A DNA stretch of 64,000 bases from Maritalea porphyrae. GTDB taxonomy: Bacteria > Pseudomonadota > Alphaproteobacteria > Rhizobiales > Devosiaceae. Where the stretch lies: assembly GCF_030159895.1 (NCBI RefSeq), contig NZ_BSNI01000002.1, positions 1,700,306 through 1,764,305 of the forward strand, given 5' to 3'. Below are positions 18,530-25,521 of this stretch, piece by piece. The first letter of the stretch is position 1. Every line of letters begins with the position of its first letter. The notes under the pieces were generated by a model that saw nothing but the letters and a program-made list of their open reading frames with translations, made no database searches and was not told the DNA's origin. Position numbers and translations under genes: made by a program.

Positions 18530-18705
18530 TAGTTAAAATAATACAGCAAGGGTCGCAACACACTCCATGCCGATCTACAATTCAGCATGGTTTTCTCTTC
18601 ATGGTTGTGAGTGTTAACAGAAGTGCCTTCCTTAAGGATAGCTGGCACCACCTGGGAGTGCTGGCTTCCCCGCGTTCATCAAAAACGGGTGCGCGCCGCG
18701 CGTAT

Positions 18706-18733
18706 TTGTATGTGTCCAAATTTGGAGTACAAT
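18706..18733 (+). promoter_or_regulatory. Possible promoter abutting the alkD-like start codon
   Basis: TTGTAT (18706-18711) and TACAAT (18728-18733) are separated by 16 bp. The -10 ends 6 nt before the ATG at 18739, which would give a leaderless or near-leaderless mRNA. A GGAG at 18724-18727 is a competing ribosome-binding-site reading. Confidence 0.35.
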
Positions 18734-18738
18734 AGGGA

Positions 18739-19440
18739 ATGACCGAAAAAGACATTCTTGAGTACCTAGAAAACAATCAGGACGCGCGTGGTATTGCGCA
18801 TTGGGAGCAGCACAAAGAGAAGTCCGGCGGGCTGAAAAGCTACGGTATTGGGCTAACGAAGCTGCGAAAGTTTGCAAAATCTGTTGGCAAAGACGCTGCT
18901 CTTTCGCGCCGGCTTTGGAAATCCAACATCTATGAAATGAAAATCATCTCATTGCTCATAGATGATCCAAAAATGGTAACCATCGAGCAGGCAGAAGCAC
19001 AAGTTGAGCACTTACAAGGAGGATACTTGGCGCACGTATTCTCGTCCTGCGATGCGACGCTGGCAAAAGTGCCGTTTGCTGTTGAACTTGCCGATAAGTG
19101 GATCTACAGCGTTGATCCTGTCCGAATTCAATGTGGTTACGGGCTACTCTACGAAATCTCTAAGAACAAGAAAAAGAGTGCGCCAGCGGAAACATATTTT
19201 CTTGGCCATGTTCAGCGCATTGACGAGACGTTTGAAACCCAGTCCATCTCAACACTTATGTCAATGGCTTCAGCATTGATGGGTATTGGCAAGCGAAGCA
19301 AGTCTCTAAATGCGGCCGCCCTTAAGGTTGCTAACAAGATTGGTCCGATTGATTTTGACCCCGATGGGAGGTGCGATCCTCTGGATGTTTCGAAGCATTT
19401 GACCAGCGAGTATTTGCAGAACAAATTTGCTGCTAAATAG
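18739..19440 (+). CDS. DNA alkylation repair protein (AlkD/HEAT-repeat type)
   Basis: This 233-residue all-helical protein has the AlkD-family pattern: an N-terminal VKSYGI-like LKSYGIGLTKLRKFAKSVGK segment, the SNIYEMKIISLLIDDPK helix pair, and repeated helices for DNA backbone wrapping. Family members excise N3- and N7-alkylated purines without base flipping; several homologues have other or unknown roles. It is preceded by a 209-bp gap with a promoter-like sequence and its 3' end overlaps the convergent dehydrogenase gene by 8 bp. Confidence 0.8.
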   Translation: MTEKDILEYLENNQDARGIAHWEQHKEKSGGLKSYGIGLTKLRKFAKSVGKDAALSRRLWKSNIYEMKIISLLIDDPKMVTIEQAEAQVEHLQGGYLAHVFSSCDATLAKVPFAVELADKWIYSVDPVRIQCGYGLLYEISKNKKKSAPAETYFLGHVQRIDETFETQSISTLMSMASALMGIGKRSKSLNAAALKVANKIGPIDFDPDGRCDPLDVSKHLTSEYLQNKFAAK

Positions 19441-20365
19441 TGTTTTCGTTAGATAATACACGAACCACTTGTTCCGCCGCTGCAGTTTGCAGATTTGTAA
19501 CCGCCGCCTCGGAATACCACGCCACATGGTCTGTCAAAATTGTGTTTGGCGCACCAAGAAGTGCGTTACTCGTGTTTGGTGGTTCAGTTTCGAACACATC
19601 AATGCCAGCACCCGCAAGTTGACCCATATTCAGGGCGTCCGAGAGAGCATTTTCGTCCACCAAACCGCCGCGCGAAACATTAATCAGAAAAGCCGAAGGC
19701 TTCGCCTTGCTTAATAGTTGCGTGCCAATCATATGCTTTGTTGAAGCATTCAGCGGAGCGTGCAAGCTGATTACGTCTGATCGTTTGAAGAGTTCCTCAA
19801 TGGCCACAATCTGCACATCTTCGGCAGTCGCTGTCGAGTGAGTGAGGGCAGGGTCAACCACAAGCACCGAGCTAAAGCCAAGGCTGCGAAACCTCTTGGC
19901 TGTTGCGCGGGCAATCTGCCCATAGCCAATCAACCCCAAGGTCGCATCACGGCAGCCAGCAATAGGCTCGGCTTGGCCGATATCCCATTTGCCTGCGCGG
20001 ACATCTCGGTCTCTGGTGAGTAAACGACGCGACAAGGCAAGGTAAAGCGCGACAGCGTGGTTGCTGACTTCGTGCTGTTGCCCATATTGCGGCGTGTTGC
20101 AAACAACAATTCCACGCTTGTTGGCGTATTCGACATTTACATTGTCGACGCCGACACCATAGCGTTGCACAACCTTCAGATTTGGGAACAAATCAAGCAT
20201 TGGCTTGTCGATGATTTCTTGTCGCACAAAAAGCGCAAGGACATCTTCAAGATCGTCGATTAGCGCGCAGTCGGACACGTGTTGAAACTCAATCCCCAAT
20301 TGGGCCAGCATCGAGGTTTCAATATGATATGATGCATAATTGCATCGATAACCGACTGCACGCAT
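19433..20365 (-). CDS. D-isomer-specific 2-hydroxyacid dehydrogenase (CtBP-like)
   Basis: This 310-residue NAD-dependent dehydrogenase has the Rossmann motif LGLIGYGQIARATAKRF near residue 143, the catalytic Arg in NVSRGGLVDENAL, the Glu in GIDVFETEP and the His in DHVAWYSE. The HVAWYSE ending and the GYGQIA (not GxGxxG) nucleotide motif place it with C-terminal-binding-protein-like members rather than with SerA. The substrate is unknown. It is read toward alkD. Confidence 0.85.
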   Translation of the reverse strand: MRAVGYRCNYASYHIETSMLAQLGIEFQHVSDCALIDDLEDVLALFVRQEIIDKPMLDLFPNLKVVQRYGVGVDNVNVEYANKRGIVVCNTPQYGQQHEVSNHAVALYLALSRRLLTRDRDVRAGKWDIGQAEPIAGCRDATLGLIGYGQIARATAKRFRSLGFSSVLVVDPALTHSTATAEDVQIVAIEELFKRSDVISLHAPLNASTKHMIGTQLLSKAKPSAFLINVSRGGLVDENALSDALNMGQLAGAGIDVFETEPPNTSNALLGAPNTILTDHVAWYSEAAVTNLQTAAAEQVVRVLSNENTI

Positions 20366-20424
20366 TTTGTCTTCACGCCTGTTATGGCGCGCCTTTTGCA
20401 GTTACTGGACAGATTTTGGTGTGA

Positions 20425-20841
20425 TCACCATTTGCCTGTGTTTGGCATAGAAGCCCAAGGTTCTTTGATTTCGAGTGGTTCGCCCTTTTGCAAGAACTCT
20501 ATGGATTGGTTGTCAGGCGTACGAATGAAGGCCATTCGCCCATCACGAGGTGGGCGGTTGATGACCACGCCTTTGTCCTGAAGCTCTGCACAAAGCGCAT
20601 AAATGTCGTCGACCTCGTACGCTAAGTGCCCAAAGAAACGGGCTTCACCCAACTCTTCAGGATCGTAGTTCCATGTCAATTCAACCGGGGTGTCTTCGCC
20701 GCCCGGAGGGGCCATCATTACAATTGTAAAACGATAATCTGGCTCGTCATAACGAGCTGTTTCCGCAAAACCGAGCAACTCGAAAAACGCAATTGATTTT
20801 TCCAAATCACTCACACGGATCATGGTGTGCAAATACTTCAC
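20425..20841 (-). CDS. gloA: Lactoylglutathione lyase (glyoxalase I)
   Basis: This enzyme isomerises the methylglyoxal-glutathione hemithioacetal to S-lactoylglutathione. The 138-residue protein has the VOC-fold start YLHTMIRVSDLEKSIAFFELLGF (His metal ligand), the glutamate in PVELTWNY, the H in FGHLAYEVDD and the E in SIEFLQKGE, which fits the two-histidine, two-glutamate metal site. I chose the GTG at 20841, since GGAGAAG lies just upstream of it and family members start this way; the ATG at 20859 has no ribosome binding site. It is divergent from the GntR regulator. Confidence 0.9.
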   Translation of the reverse strand: MKYLHTMIRVSDLEKSIAFFELLGFAETARYDEPDYRFTIVMMAPPGGEDTPVELTWNYDPEELGEARFFGHLAYEVDDIYALCAELQDKGVVINRPPRDGRMAFIRTPDNQSIEFLQKGEPLEIKEPWASMPNTGKW

Positions 20842-20910
20842 TAAACTTCTCCATTTCATGGGGTTGAAGAGACCAACAGGCCCGTCCGCAAACTAATCGA
20901 GAGATAATTG

Positions 20911-20961
20911 GCATACAGTATGCTAGTTGTCAATATTGTGCGCAGTATGTTGTATGCTAGT
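20911..20961. promoter_or_regulatory. Operator-like repeats between gloA and the GntR gene
   Basis: GCATACAGTATGC (20911-20923) is a perfect 13-bp palindrome. GTATGCTAGT occurs twice as a direct repeat at 20918-20927 and 20952-20961, 34 bp apart. This is the expected setting for GntR autoregulation and possibly control of gloA. Confidence 0.45.
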
Positions 20962-21000
20962 ACGGCAATGATGTATGAGTGCGACAGGGAGTTGCGTGCG

Positions 21001-21675
21001 ATGGAATCAATCAAAAGACCAAAGTCTCTGACCGAGTTGGTCACGGAAAAGCTGCGGGAACTGATTGTTTCTGGAGAACTGCAATTGGGCGAGCAATTGT
21101 CCGAAGCGCGAATTGCCAAGGAATTACAAGTCAGCCGCACGCCAGTGAGAGAAGCATTTAACAGGCTAGAGATCGAGGGCCTGCTAAGCGTGGTGCCACA
21201 AAGCGGCACTTTTGTCTTTTCGTTGGCACCGGATGAACTCGCGCAATTATGCGATGCGCGCGTGACACTTGAGACCGCTGCACTTGAAGCGGCATTCCTT
21301 AGCAACAAGCAGGCATTGCACCACGCTTTGACGGACTGCGTTCGCGAAATGGAAAATGCCCTGGCAGCAAATGACATCACTGCCTATTTGCTGCTCGACA
21401 CGGCTTTTCATCAGTGCTTTTTTGACTGCTGTCAAAACAGATTTCTAAATGATGCCTATCAGGCCTTCGCGCAAAAAATGGCAGCAATCAGGTGTCGCAT
21501 CGGAGGCTTGCCTGACCACCTTCAAAAATCTTACAAAGAGCATGTGGAAATGGCGCAGGCCGTCCAATCAGGCACTTTGGAAGAAGTTCGCGAGCATTTG
21601 CTCTATCACATAGATCGAAGAGAAGGCTCATACTGGGCTTCAGCGACCATCGGGCCCAAACCCCCTCAAGGCTAA
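21001..21675 (+). CDS. GntR family (FadR subfamily) transcriptional regulator
   Basis: This 224-residue repressor or activator has an N-terminal winged helix (LTELVTEKLRELIVSGEL... SEARIAKELQVSRTPVREAFNRLE) and a C-terminal FCD helical effector domain (LCDARVTLETAALEAAF onwards). Ligand-binding residues of the usual D-H-H-H site are partly visible (DTAFHQCFFD). The ATG at 21001 follows AGGGAG; an upstream ATG at 20908 lies inside the operator repeats. Palindromes directly before it suggest autoregulation. Confidence 0.87.
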   Translation: MESIKRPKSLTELVTEKLRELIVSGELQLGEQLSEARIAKELQVSRTPVREAFNRLEIEGLLSVVPQSGTFVFSLAPDELAQLCDARVTLETAALEAAFLSNKQALHHALTDCVREMENALAANDITAYLLLDTAFHQCFFDCCQNRFLNDAYQAFAQKMAAIRCRIGGLPDHLQKSYKEHVEMAQAVQSGTLEEVREHLLYHIDRREGSYWASATIGPKPPQG

Positions 21676-21685
21676 CGCCTATCGA

Positions 21686-22285
21686 TTAGGCCCGTTGGGC
21701 AAAAGCGGCTGCAAATCCACTGCCGATCAGCCCAAAAGCTGCACCATATTTAAGCGTGATTTGCCCTTTGCTGCTTTCAAATAGAAGTTTCGTGCGCGAA
21801 GCAAGCAGGGCGATGATCGAAAACATCACAAAAACCATGCTTAGGAATAGTGGGCCAAGCAGCATCAATTGTGGCCAGAACGCTTGGTTTGGATCGATAA
21901 ATTGTGGGAAGAAGGCCACAAAGAAACCGATCGCTTTAGGATTGAGCATTGTGGTGCCAAGCCCTTGCAGGTAAGGCGAACCGCTCACCTTGGTTGCCTC
22001 AACACTGACTTTGCTGCTGGCGCGCAACTGTTTGATGCCTAGATAAATCAAATAGGCAATGCCCGCCCACTTGACCAAGTTGAACAACAACACAGAGCTT
22101 TGCATCAGCGCACCAAGGCCCAACAAGCTGAGCGAAATCAGAATTGTATCGGCGGAAATCACCCCGGCGCTGTACTTTATCCCCGCCATTGCCCCTTGGC
22201 GCAAGCTAACGACTAACAACAAAATGATCGATGGGCCGGGCGAAAGAGTGATTACGATCGTTGCAATAATAAAGCCAAGCAGCAT
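21686..22285 (-). CDS. LysE/RhtB family amino-acid exporter
   Basis: This 199-residue, six-helix exporter has the signature LSPGPSIILLLVVSLRQGAMAGIKYSAGV at the N terminus and GLGTTMLNPKAIGFFVAFFPQFI in the middle. LysE/RhtB proteins expel amino acids or homoserine-lactone-like compounds; the substrate is unknown. The ATG at 22285 has TTGGAG 7-8 nt upstream, whereas the longer frame to 22363 does not. A second LysE-type gene is only 0.96 kb away in the opposite direction. Confidence 0.87.
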   Translation of the reverse strand: MLLGFIIATIVITLSPGPSIILLLVVSLRQGAMAGIKYSAGVISADTILISLSLLGLGALMQSSVLLFNLVKWAGIAYLIYLGIKQLRASSKVSVEATKVSGSPYLQGLGTTMLNPKAIGFFVAFFPQFIDPNQAFWPQLMLLGPLFLSMVFVMFSIIALLASRTKLLFESSKGQITLKYGAAFGLIGSGFAAAFAQRA

Positions 22286-22477
22286 GGTGTTTTCTCCAAT
22301 AATCAAATCATGTTGCCATGGGTTTTCCCAGGCGAGAAATTCATTTTTCAGATGGCACATCACAAAAATTGATGGATAAGCGAAAGTGCATCATTTTTTC
22401 GTAAAGTTTTCGATGAGGCTGGGGCCAGTCCCGTTGCGCTTGAAAGTTTGGAGAAGGTGGCGCCATTCGCCAATTTA

Positions 22478-22496
22478 CCTCCCCTTGATGGGGAGG
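22478..22496. repeat. CCTCCCC/GGGGAGG hairpin element
   Basis: A perfect 7-bp stem (22478-22484 with 22490-22496) surrounds TTGAT. Elements of this wording are frequent between genes of Hyphomicrobiales. Confidence 0.55.
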
Positions 22497-22710
22497 GACT
22501 AAGGGTGGGGTGACCGTTCGCGGGACGACAATTTTGAAAAAACTTATCCCCGTTCTTTGACCCTGTGCGATGATGGTCGCACCTTTTCTTGAAACCGTTC
22601 AGGGCATTGACGAATGTCGGGCGGTGAGGGTTGTTGGTGTGGCGCTGGGTTTCTTTCCTTCGTCAAGCCCGAGGGTGACGATAGGAGAGTTGAGCTCTGG
22701 GCGCCAATAG

Positions 22711-22759
22711 GTCCCGCATCAGCCTCTCGTGGCTTAAACGCCACTTAGTTGTGCGGGAC
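22711..22759. repeat. Two-tier palindromic repeat, copy 2
   Basis: Outer stem GTCCCGCA (22711-22718) / TGCGGGAC (22752-22759) encloses inner stem GTGGC (22729-22733) / GCCAC (22740-22744). Architecture and the inner words AGCCT..CGTGGC....ACGCCACTT match copy 1 at 5884-5934, while the outer stem differs in sequence. Confidence 0.65.
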
Positions 22760-22792
22760 GGTGCGGGAGAGACATAATCTCCAACCATACCA

Positions 22793-22811
22793 CCCCGGAC
22801 TCGATCCGGGG
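22793..22811. repeat. CCCCGGA/TCCGGGG hairpin element
   Basis: A perfect 7-bp stem surrounds CTCGA and is followed by GTCA, the same GTCA edge seen on the other GGGCTTGACCC-type elements in this window. Confidence 0.55.
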
Positions 22812-23056
22812 TCACAAAACATCCTTCAAAGAAAAGGGGATGGTTGAAAGGCAAGACGTTTGCCTTTCGCTTGAGAGTAAATGTCCAGTCTGACGCCGAA
22901 GGCAGATGTCAGTCATTAGTGGGTTGGTTCCCATTGGATCAGTGATGATCTGCAATCTGGAGCAGCAATGTTCAGAACCACGGATTGTGATGCATTTAAA
23001 GAGGATAGAAGGGTGAGCACCTCGGGGCATTATCTTTTCAAGCAGCAAGCCATTTG

Positions 23057-23117
23057 CGCGAGGCGTTTTACGTCTCATTACTAACTAAACTAATGACGAG
23101 ACCTAAAACGCCTCGCG
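23057..23117. repeat. Inverted repeat with 20-bp arms upstream of a LysE gene
   Basis: The arm at 23057-23076 (CGCGAGGCGTTTTACGTCTC) matches the reverse complement of 23098-23117 at 19 of 20 positions, with a 21-bp spacer. It lies 129 bp before the LysE start. It could be a strong RNA hairpin, an operator pair or the ends of a tiny relic element. Confidence 0.65.
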
Positions 23118-23143
23118 TCCTGAAAATGCAATTCAACTCTGCT

Positions 23144-23155
23144 CGCCAATTGGCG
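23144..23155. promoter_or_regulatory. 12-bp palindrome upstream of a LysE gene
   Basis: CGCCAATTGGCG is perfectly symmetric and sits about 90 bp before the start at 23246, a reasonable operator position. The cognate regulator is unknown. Confidence 0.3.
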
Positions 23156-23245
23156 GTGGAGCCAAAGGTGCGCGGAGAAACACAATTGACCACGACCAAA
23201 ACTGCGCCTAAGTTCGACTTCCCACTTTCATTAAGGTTCTTCACC

Positions 23246-23863
23246 ATGACTATCGCATCTCTCGCGACATATTGCGTCGCTTTAGCTATTGCTGTTGCCA
23301 TTCCTGGACCGGGTGTGATGGCGCTCATTGGCACCGCACTGGGCGGTGGCCTTAAACGGGCTGTCCCGATGATTGCCGGTATCGCATTTGGCGATGTGAC
23401 CTGGCTCACGCTCGCTGTGCTCGGCCTTGCAGCCATTGCTGAAATCTACGCAGAGGCATTCACCGTTATACGCTATATCGGTGTGGCGTATCTGCTCTAC
23501 TTGGCTTGGAAGTTCTGGACCAATACATCAGAGCTAAAGGCGGATCAGGCGGACACAAAACGCACAGCCATTGCCGCTGCAATAAATGGATATGTGATCA
23601 CCATGGGCAACCCAAAGGCTATGTTGTTCTATCTCGCGTTGTTGCCCGTGTTGCTTGATCTGACTGCAATTGGTGTCGCGGAATTCGCGATGATCATACC
23701 CGCAACCTACGTGGTTCTATTTGTGGTTTTAATGCCTTATGCGCTGCTTGCAACCGGTGCGCGTGAATGGCTGAAATCGACAAACGTTTATAAAATCATG
23801 AACCGCACCGCGGCCGCGCTTATCGGCACTGCCGCCATCGTGATCGGCCTCAGAGCGCATTAA
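23246..23863 (+). CDS. LysE family translocator
   Basis: This 205-residue exporter has about six membrane helices, the N-terminal AIPGPGVMALIGTALGGGLKRAVPMIAGIAFGD motif region and the central MGNPKAMLFYLALLPVLLD signature. I start it at the ATG at 23246, with TTAAGG upstream, because an in-frame extension to 23054 would run through the 20-bp-arm inverted repeat and adds charged sequence foreign to the family. The ComB-family gene begins 2 nt after its stop, so the two are probably co-expressed. The substrate is unknown. Confidence 0.85.
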   Translation: MTIASLATYCVALAIAVAIPGPGVMALIGTALGGGLKRAVPMIAGIAFGDVTWLTLAVLGLAAIAEIYAEAFTVIRYIGVAYLLYLAWKFWTNTSELKADQADTKRTAIAAAINGYVITMGNPKAMLFYLALLPVLLDLTAIGVAEFAMIIPATYVVLFVVLMPYALLATGAREWLKSTNVYKIMNRTAAALIGTAAIVIGLRAH

Positions 23864-23865
23864 AA

Positions 23866-24627
23866 ATGCGAGTACATGTCGAATGGGGCGAACGGGCACT
23901 GGACGACCCATCACCCGTTGCGATTATTGTTGATTGCCTGAGTTTCTCGTCGGCGCTGAGTGTCGCTTGTGCCCGCGGCGCGGAGGTTTATCCATTTGGA
24001 CTGCGGGATGGAGCGCATCGCTTTGCTGATCGGATGCAGCTTCAGATCGTCGGTAAGCGCAAGGCAAAGGGCTTGTCCTTGTCGCCACCGTCCCTGAACG
24101 GGCTTTCGGCAGGCGATCGAATAGTTCTGCCTTCTCCCAATGGGTCTCATTTGACCATGTTCGCCAAACAGGAAACAATATTTTGTGGGGCTTTGCGCAA
24201 CGCCCAAGTTGTTGCGAAAGCCGTGGCAAAGTTGGGCGAAGATGTGATCATTGTGGCTGCCGGTGAACGCTGGCAAAAAGACAACTCGCTGCGGCCTGCT
24301 TTTGAAGATTGGATCGCAGCGGGTGCCATCGCTTCATATTTCGACGAAACAGCAGAACTCTCTGCAGAAACAAAATTGGCAAAAGCCTCATTCACCTCAA
24401 TCGCCAATGATATTGGGGCAGAACTGGCAGACTGTGTTTCGGGTCAAGAACTCATCCAACGCGGCTTCATCGAGGACGTTGAATGGGCGTCGGCGTTAAA
24501 TGCGTCTGATGTCGCACCGCATCTGGTAAGAGAAGATCGCACTTATGCTGAGATCGGACTATCAGCGGAAGACGTTCCGGCAAAAGAGATTCTAGATATG
24601 AAGATTTGCCGCTATGTCGCTGACTAA
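23866..24627 (+). CDS. 2-phosphosulfolactate phosphatase (ComB) family protein
   Basis: This 253-residue protein matches the ComB fold: an acidic N-terminal motif VDCLSFSSALSVACARGAEVYPF, then LPSPNGS and FCGALRNA near residues 88-108, and GERW near 132. In methanogens ComB dephosphorylates 2-phosphosulfolactate in coenzyme M synthesis. Bacterial homologues are common and mostly uncharacterised, and no ComA or ComC partner is seen here. It follows the LysE gene by 2 nt, so a link to export of a small acidic metabolite is possible but inferred. Its stop lies 1 nt from the stop of the convergent microprotein gene. Confidence 0.8.
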   Translation: MRVHVEWGERALDDPSPVAIIVDCLSFSSALSVACARGAEVYPFGLRDGAHRFADRMQLQIVGKRKAKGLSLSPPSLNGLSAGDRIVLPSPNGSHLTMFAKQETIFCGALRNAQVVAKAVAKLGEDVIIVAAGERWQKDNSLRPAFEDWIAAGAIASYFDETAELSAETKLAKASFTSIANDIGAELADCVSGQELIQRGFIEDVEWASALNASDVAPHLVREDRTYAEIGLSAEDVPAKEILDMKICRYVAD

Positions 24628-24628
24628 C

Positions 24629-24787
24629 TTATTCAAATTGGCAGTTGTAGATACCACGGTCAATATTGATCGCGCCGCCGCCATCAAGACAAGCGTTAAC
24701 ATTCAGCCAGCGTTCAATATGCATGCCCAGCCAAATTCCAAGGCAAAGCGCGATCAGGAGACCAAGGATCATCCCGCCGCGTTTCAT
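24629..24787 (-). CDS. Small membrane protein (52 residues), coupled to the SDR gene
   Basis: The ATG at 24785-24787 overlaps the TGA of the upstream SDR gene as ATGA, and the frame runs 52 codons to TAA at 24629-24631. The product starts MKRGGMILGLLIALCLGIWLG, a basic anchor plus one transmembrane helix, then has a short polar tail with two cysteines (NACLDGG and YNCQFE). I do not recognise a family. The tight overlap, the sensible membrane topology and the fit into the gap up to the stop of the ComB-family gene (1 nt away) support it as a real gene. Confidence 0.65.
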   Translation of the reverse strand: MKRGGMILGLLIALCLGIWLGMHIERWLNVNACLDGGGAINIDRGIYNCQFE

Positions 24788-25518
24788 AGCGGGCGATAAG
24801 CGCCCGTGCGAATGTCGAACACTTGGCCGTTCATTTGATTGTCGGGGGTAACCATGTCCACGAGTTTCGACACGATCTCACGTGGATGCGGGATCGTTTG
24901 TGGATCTTCACCTGGCACGGCTTTTGCGCGCATGCCGGTGCGCACCGCACCGGGATAGAACACATTGGTGTTCACAGATGACGCTTCCATTTCGCTGGCG
25001 TAAGATTTTGCCATGGCGTTCACAGCGGCTTTGGTGGCGCCATAAAGGCCCCAGAATGGCTTGCCAGTTTCAGCCGAAGACGATGAAACAAACACAGCAC
25101 GACCAGCGTCGGACTGACGCAGCAAAGGATCAAGCGAACGCAGGAGACGGAAATTTGCGATAACATTCACATCAAAGACATTGCCGACTTCCTTGGGCGC
25201 AATGTGCGGGACAGGGCTGATGATGCCCAACAAGCCCGCATTAGCGATTAGGCCGTCCAGCTTGCCCCAACGTTCAAAGATGGAGCCGCCCATTTGGTCA
25301 ACTTTGTCGCCTTCGGTAATGTCCAAAGGCACAAGCGTTGCAGTGCCGCCAGCGTCTTGGATTTCATCGTCCAGCTCTTCCAAGCCGCCAATCGTGCGTG
25401 CAACAGCAATAATGTGCGCGCCGCGCTTTGCAGCTTCAAGAGCAGTGAAATAGCCGATGCCGCGTGACGCGCCGGTGATTAGGATAACGCGATCCGCAAG
25501 GTCTTTAACGTCAGACAT
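24784..25518 (-). CDS. SDR family NAD(P)-dependent oxidoreductase
   Basis: This 244-residue short-chain dehydrogenase has the cofactor motif TGASRGIGYFTALEAA near residue 15, NAG in GLIANAGLLG, the catalytic Ser in VFVSSSSAETG, and Tyr-Lys in YGATKAAVN. The substrate is not determined. It lies 3 nt after purF and overlaps the 52-residue membrane protein by four bases. The purF-SDR pairing is recurrent in Hyphomicrobiales, but the reason is unknown. Confidence 0.88.
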   Translation of the reverse strand: MSDVKDLADRVILITGASRGIGYFTALEAAKRGAHIIAVARTIGGLEELDDEIQDAGGTATLVPLDITEGDKVDQMGGSIFERWGKLDGLIANAGLLGIISPVPHIAPKEVGNVFDVNVIANFRLLRSLDPLLRQSDAGRAVFVSSSSAETGKPFWGLYGATKAAVNAMAKSYASEMEASSVNTNVFYPGAVRTGMRAKAVPGEDPQTIPHPREIVSKLVDMVTPDNQMNGQVFDIRTGAYRPL

Positions 25519-25521
25519 TGA

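Larger units (their letters stand above)
22286..23245. other. Long intergenic region rich in palindromic repeats
   Basis: No gene is supported in these 960 bp between two divergent LysE genes. They hold a CCTCCCC/GGGGAGG hairpin (22478-22496), half of a TCGGGCTTGAC element (22662-22680), a two-tier palindrome (22711-22759), a CCCCGGA/TCCGGGG hairpin (22793-22811), a 20-bp-arm inverted repeat (23057-23117) and a 12-bp palindrome (23144-23155). Confidence 0.6.

Noticed and set aside
23054-23245. N-terminal extension of the LysE gene
   Set aside because: It would translate through the inverted repeat and is foreign to LysE proteins, while the ATG at 23246 gives the familiar first helix.
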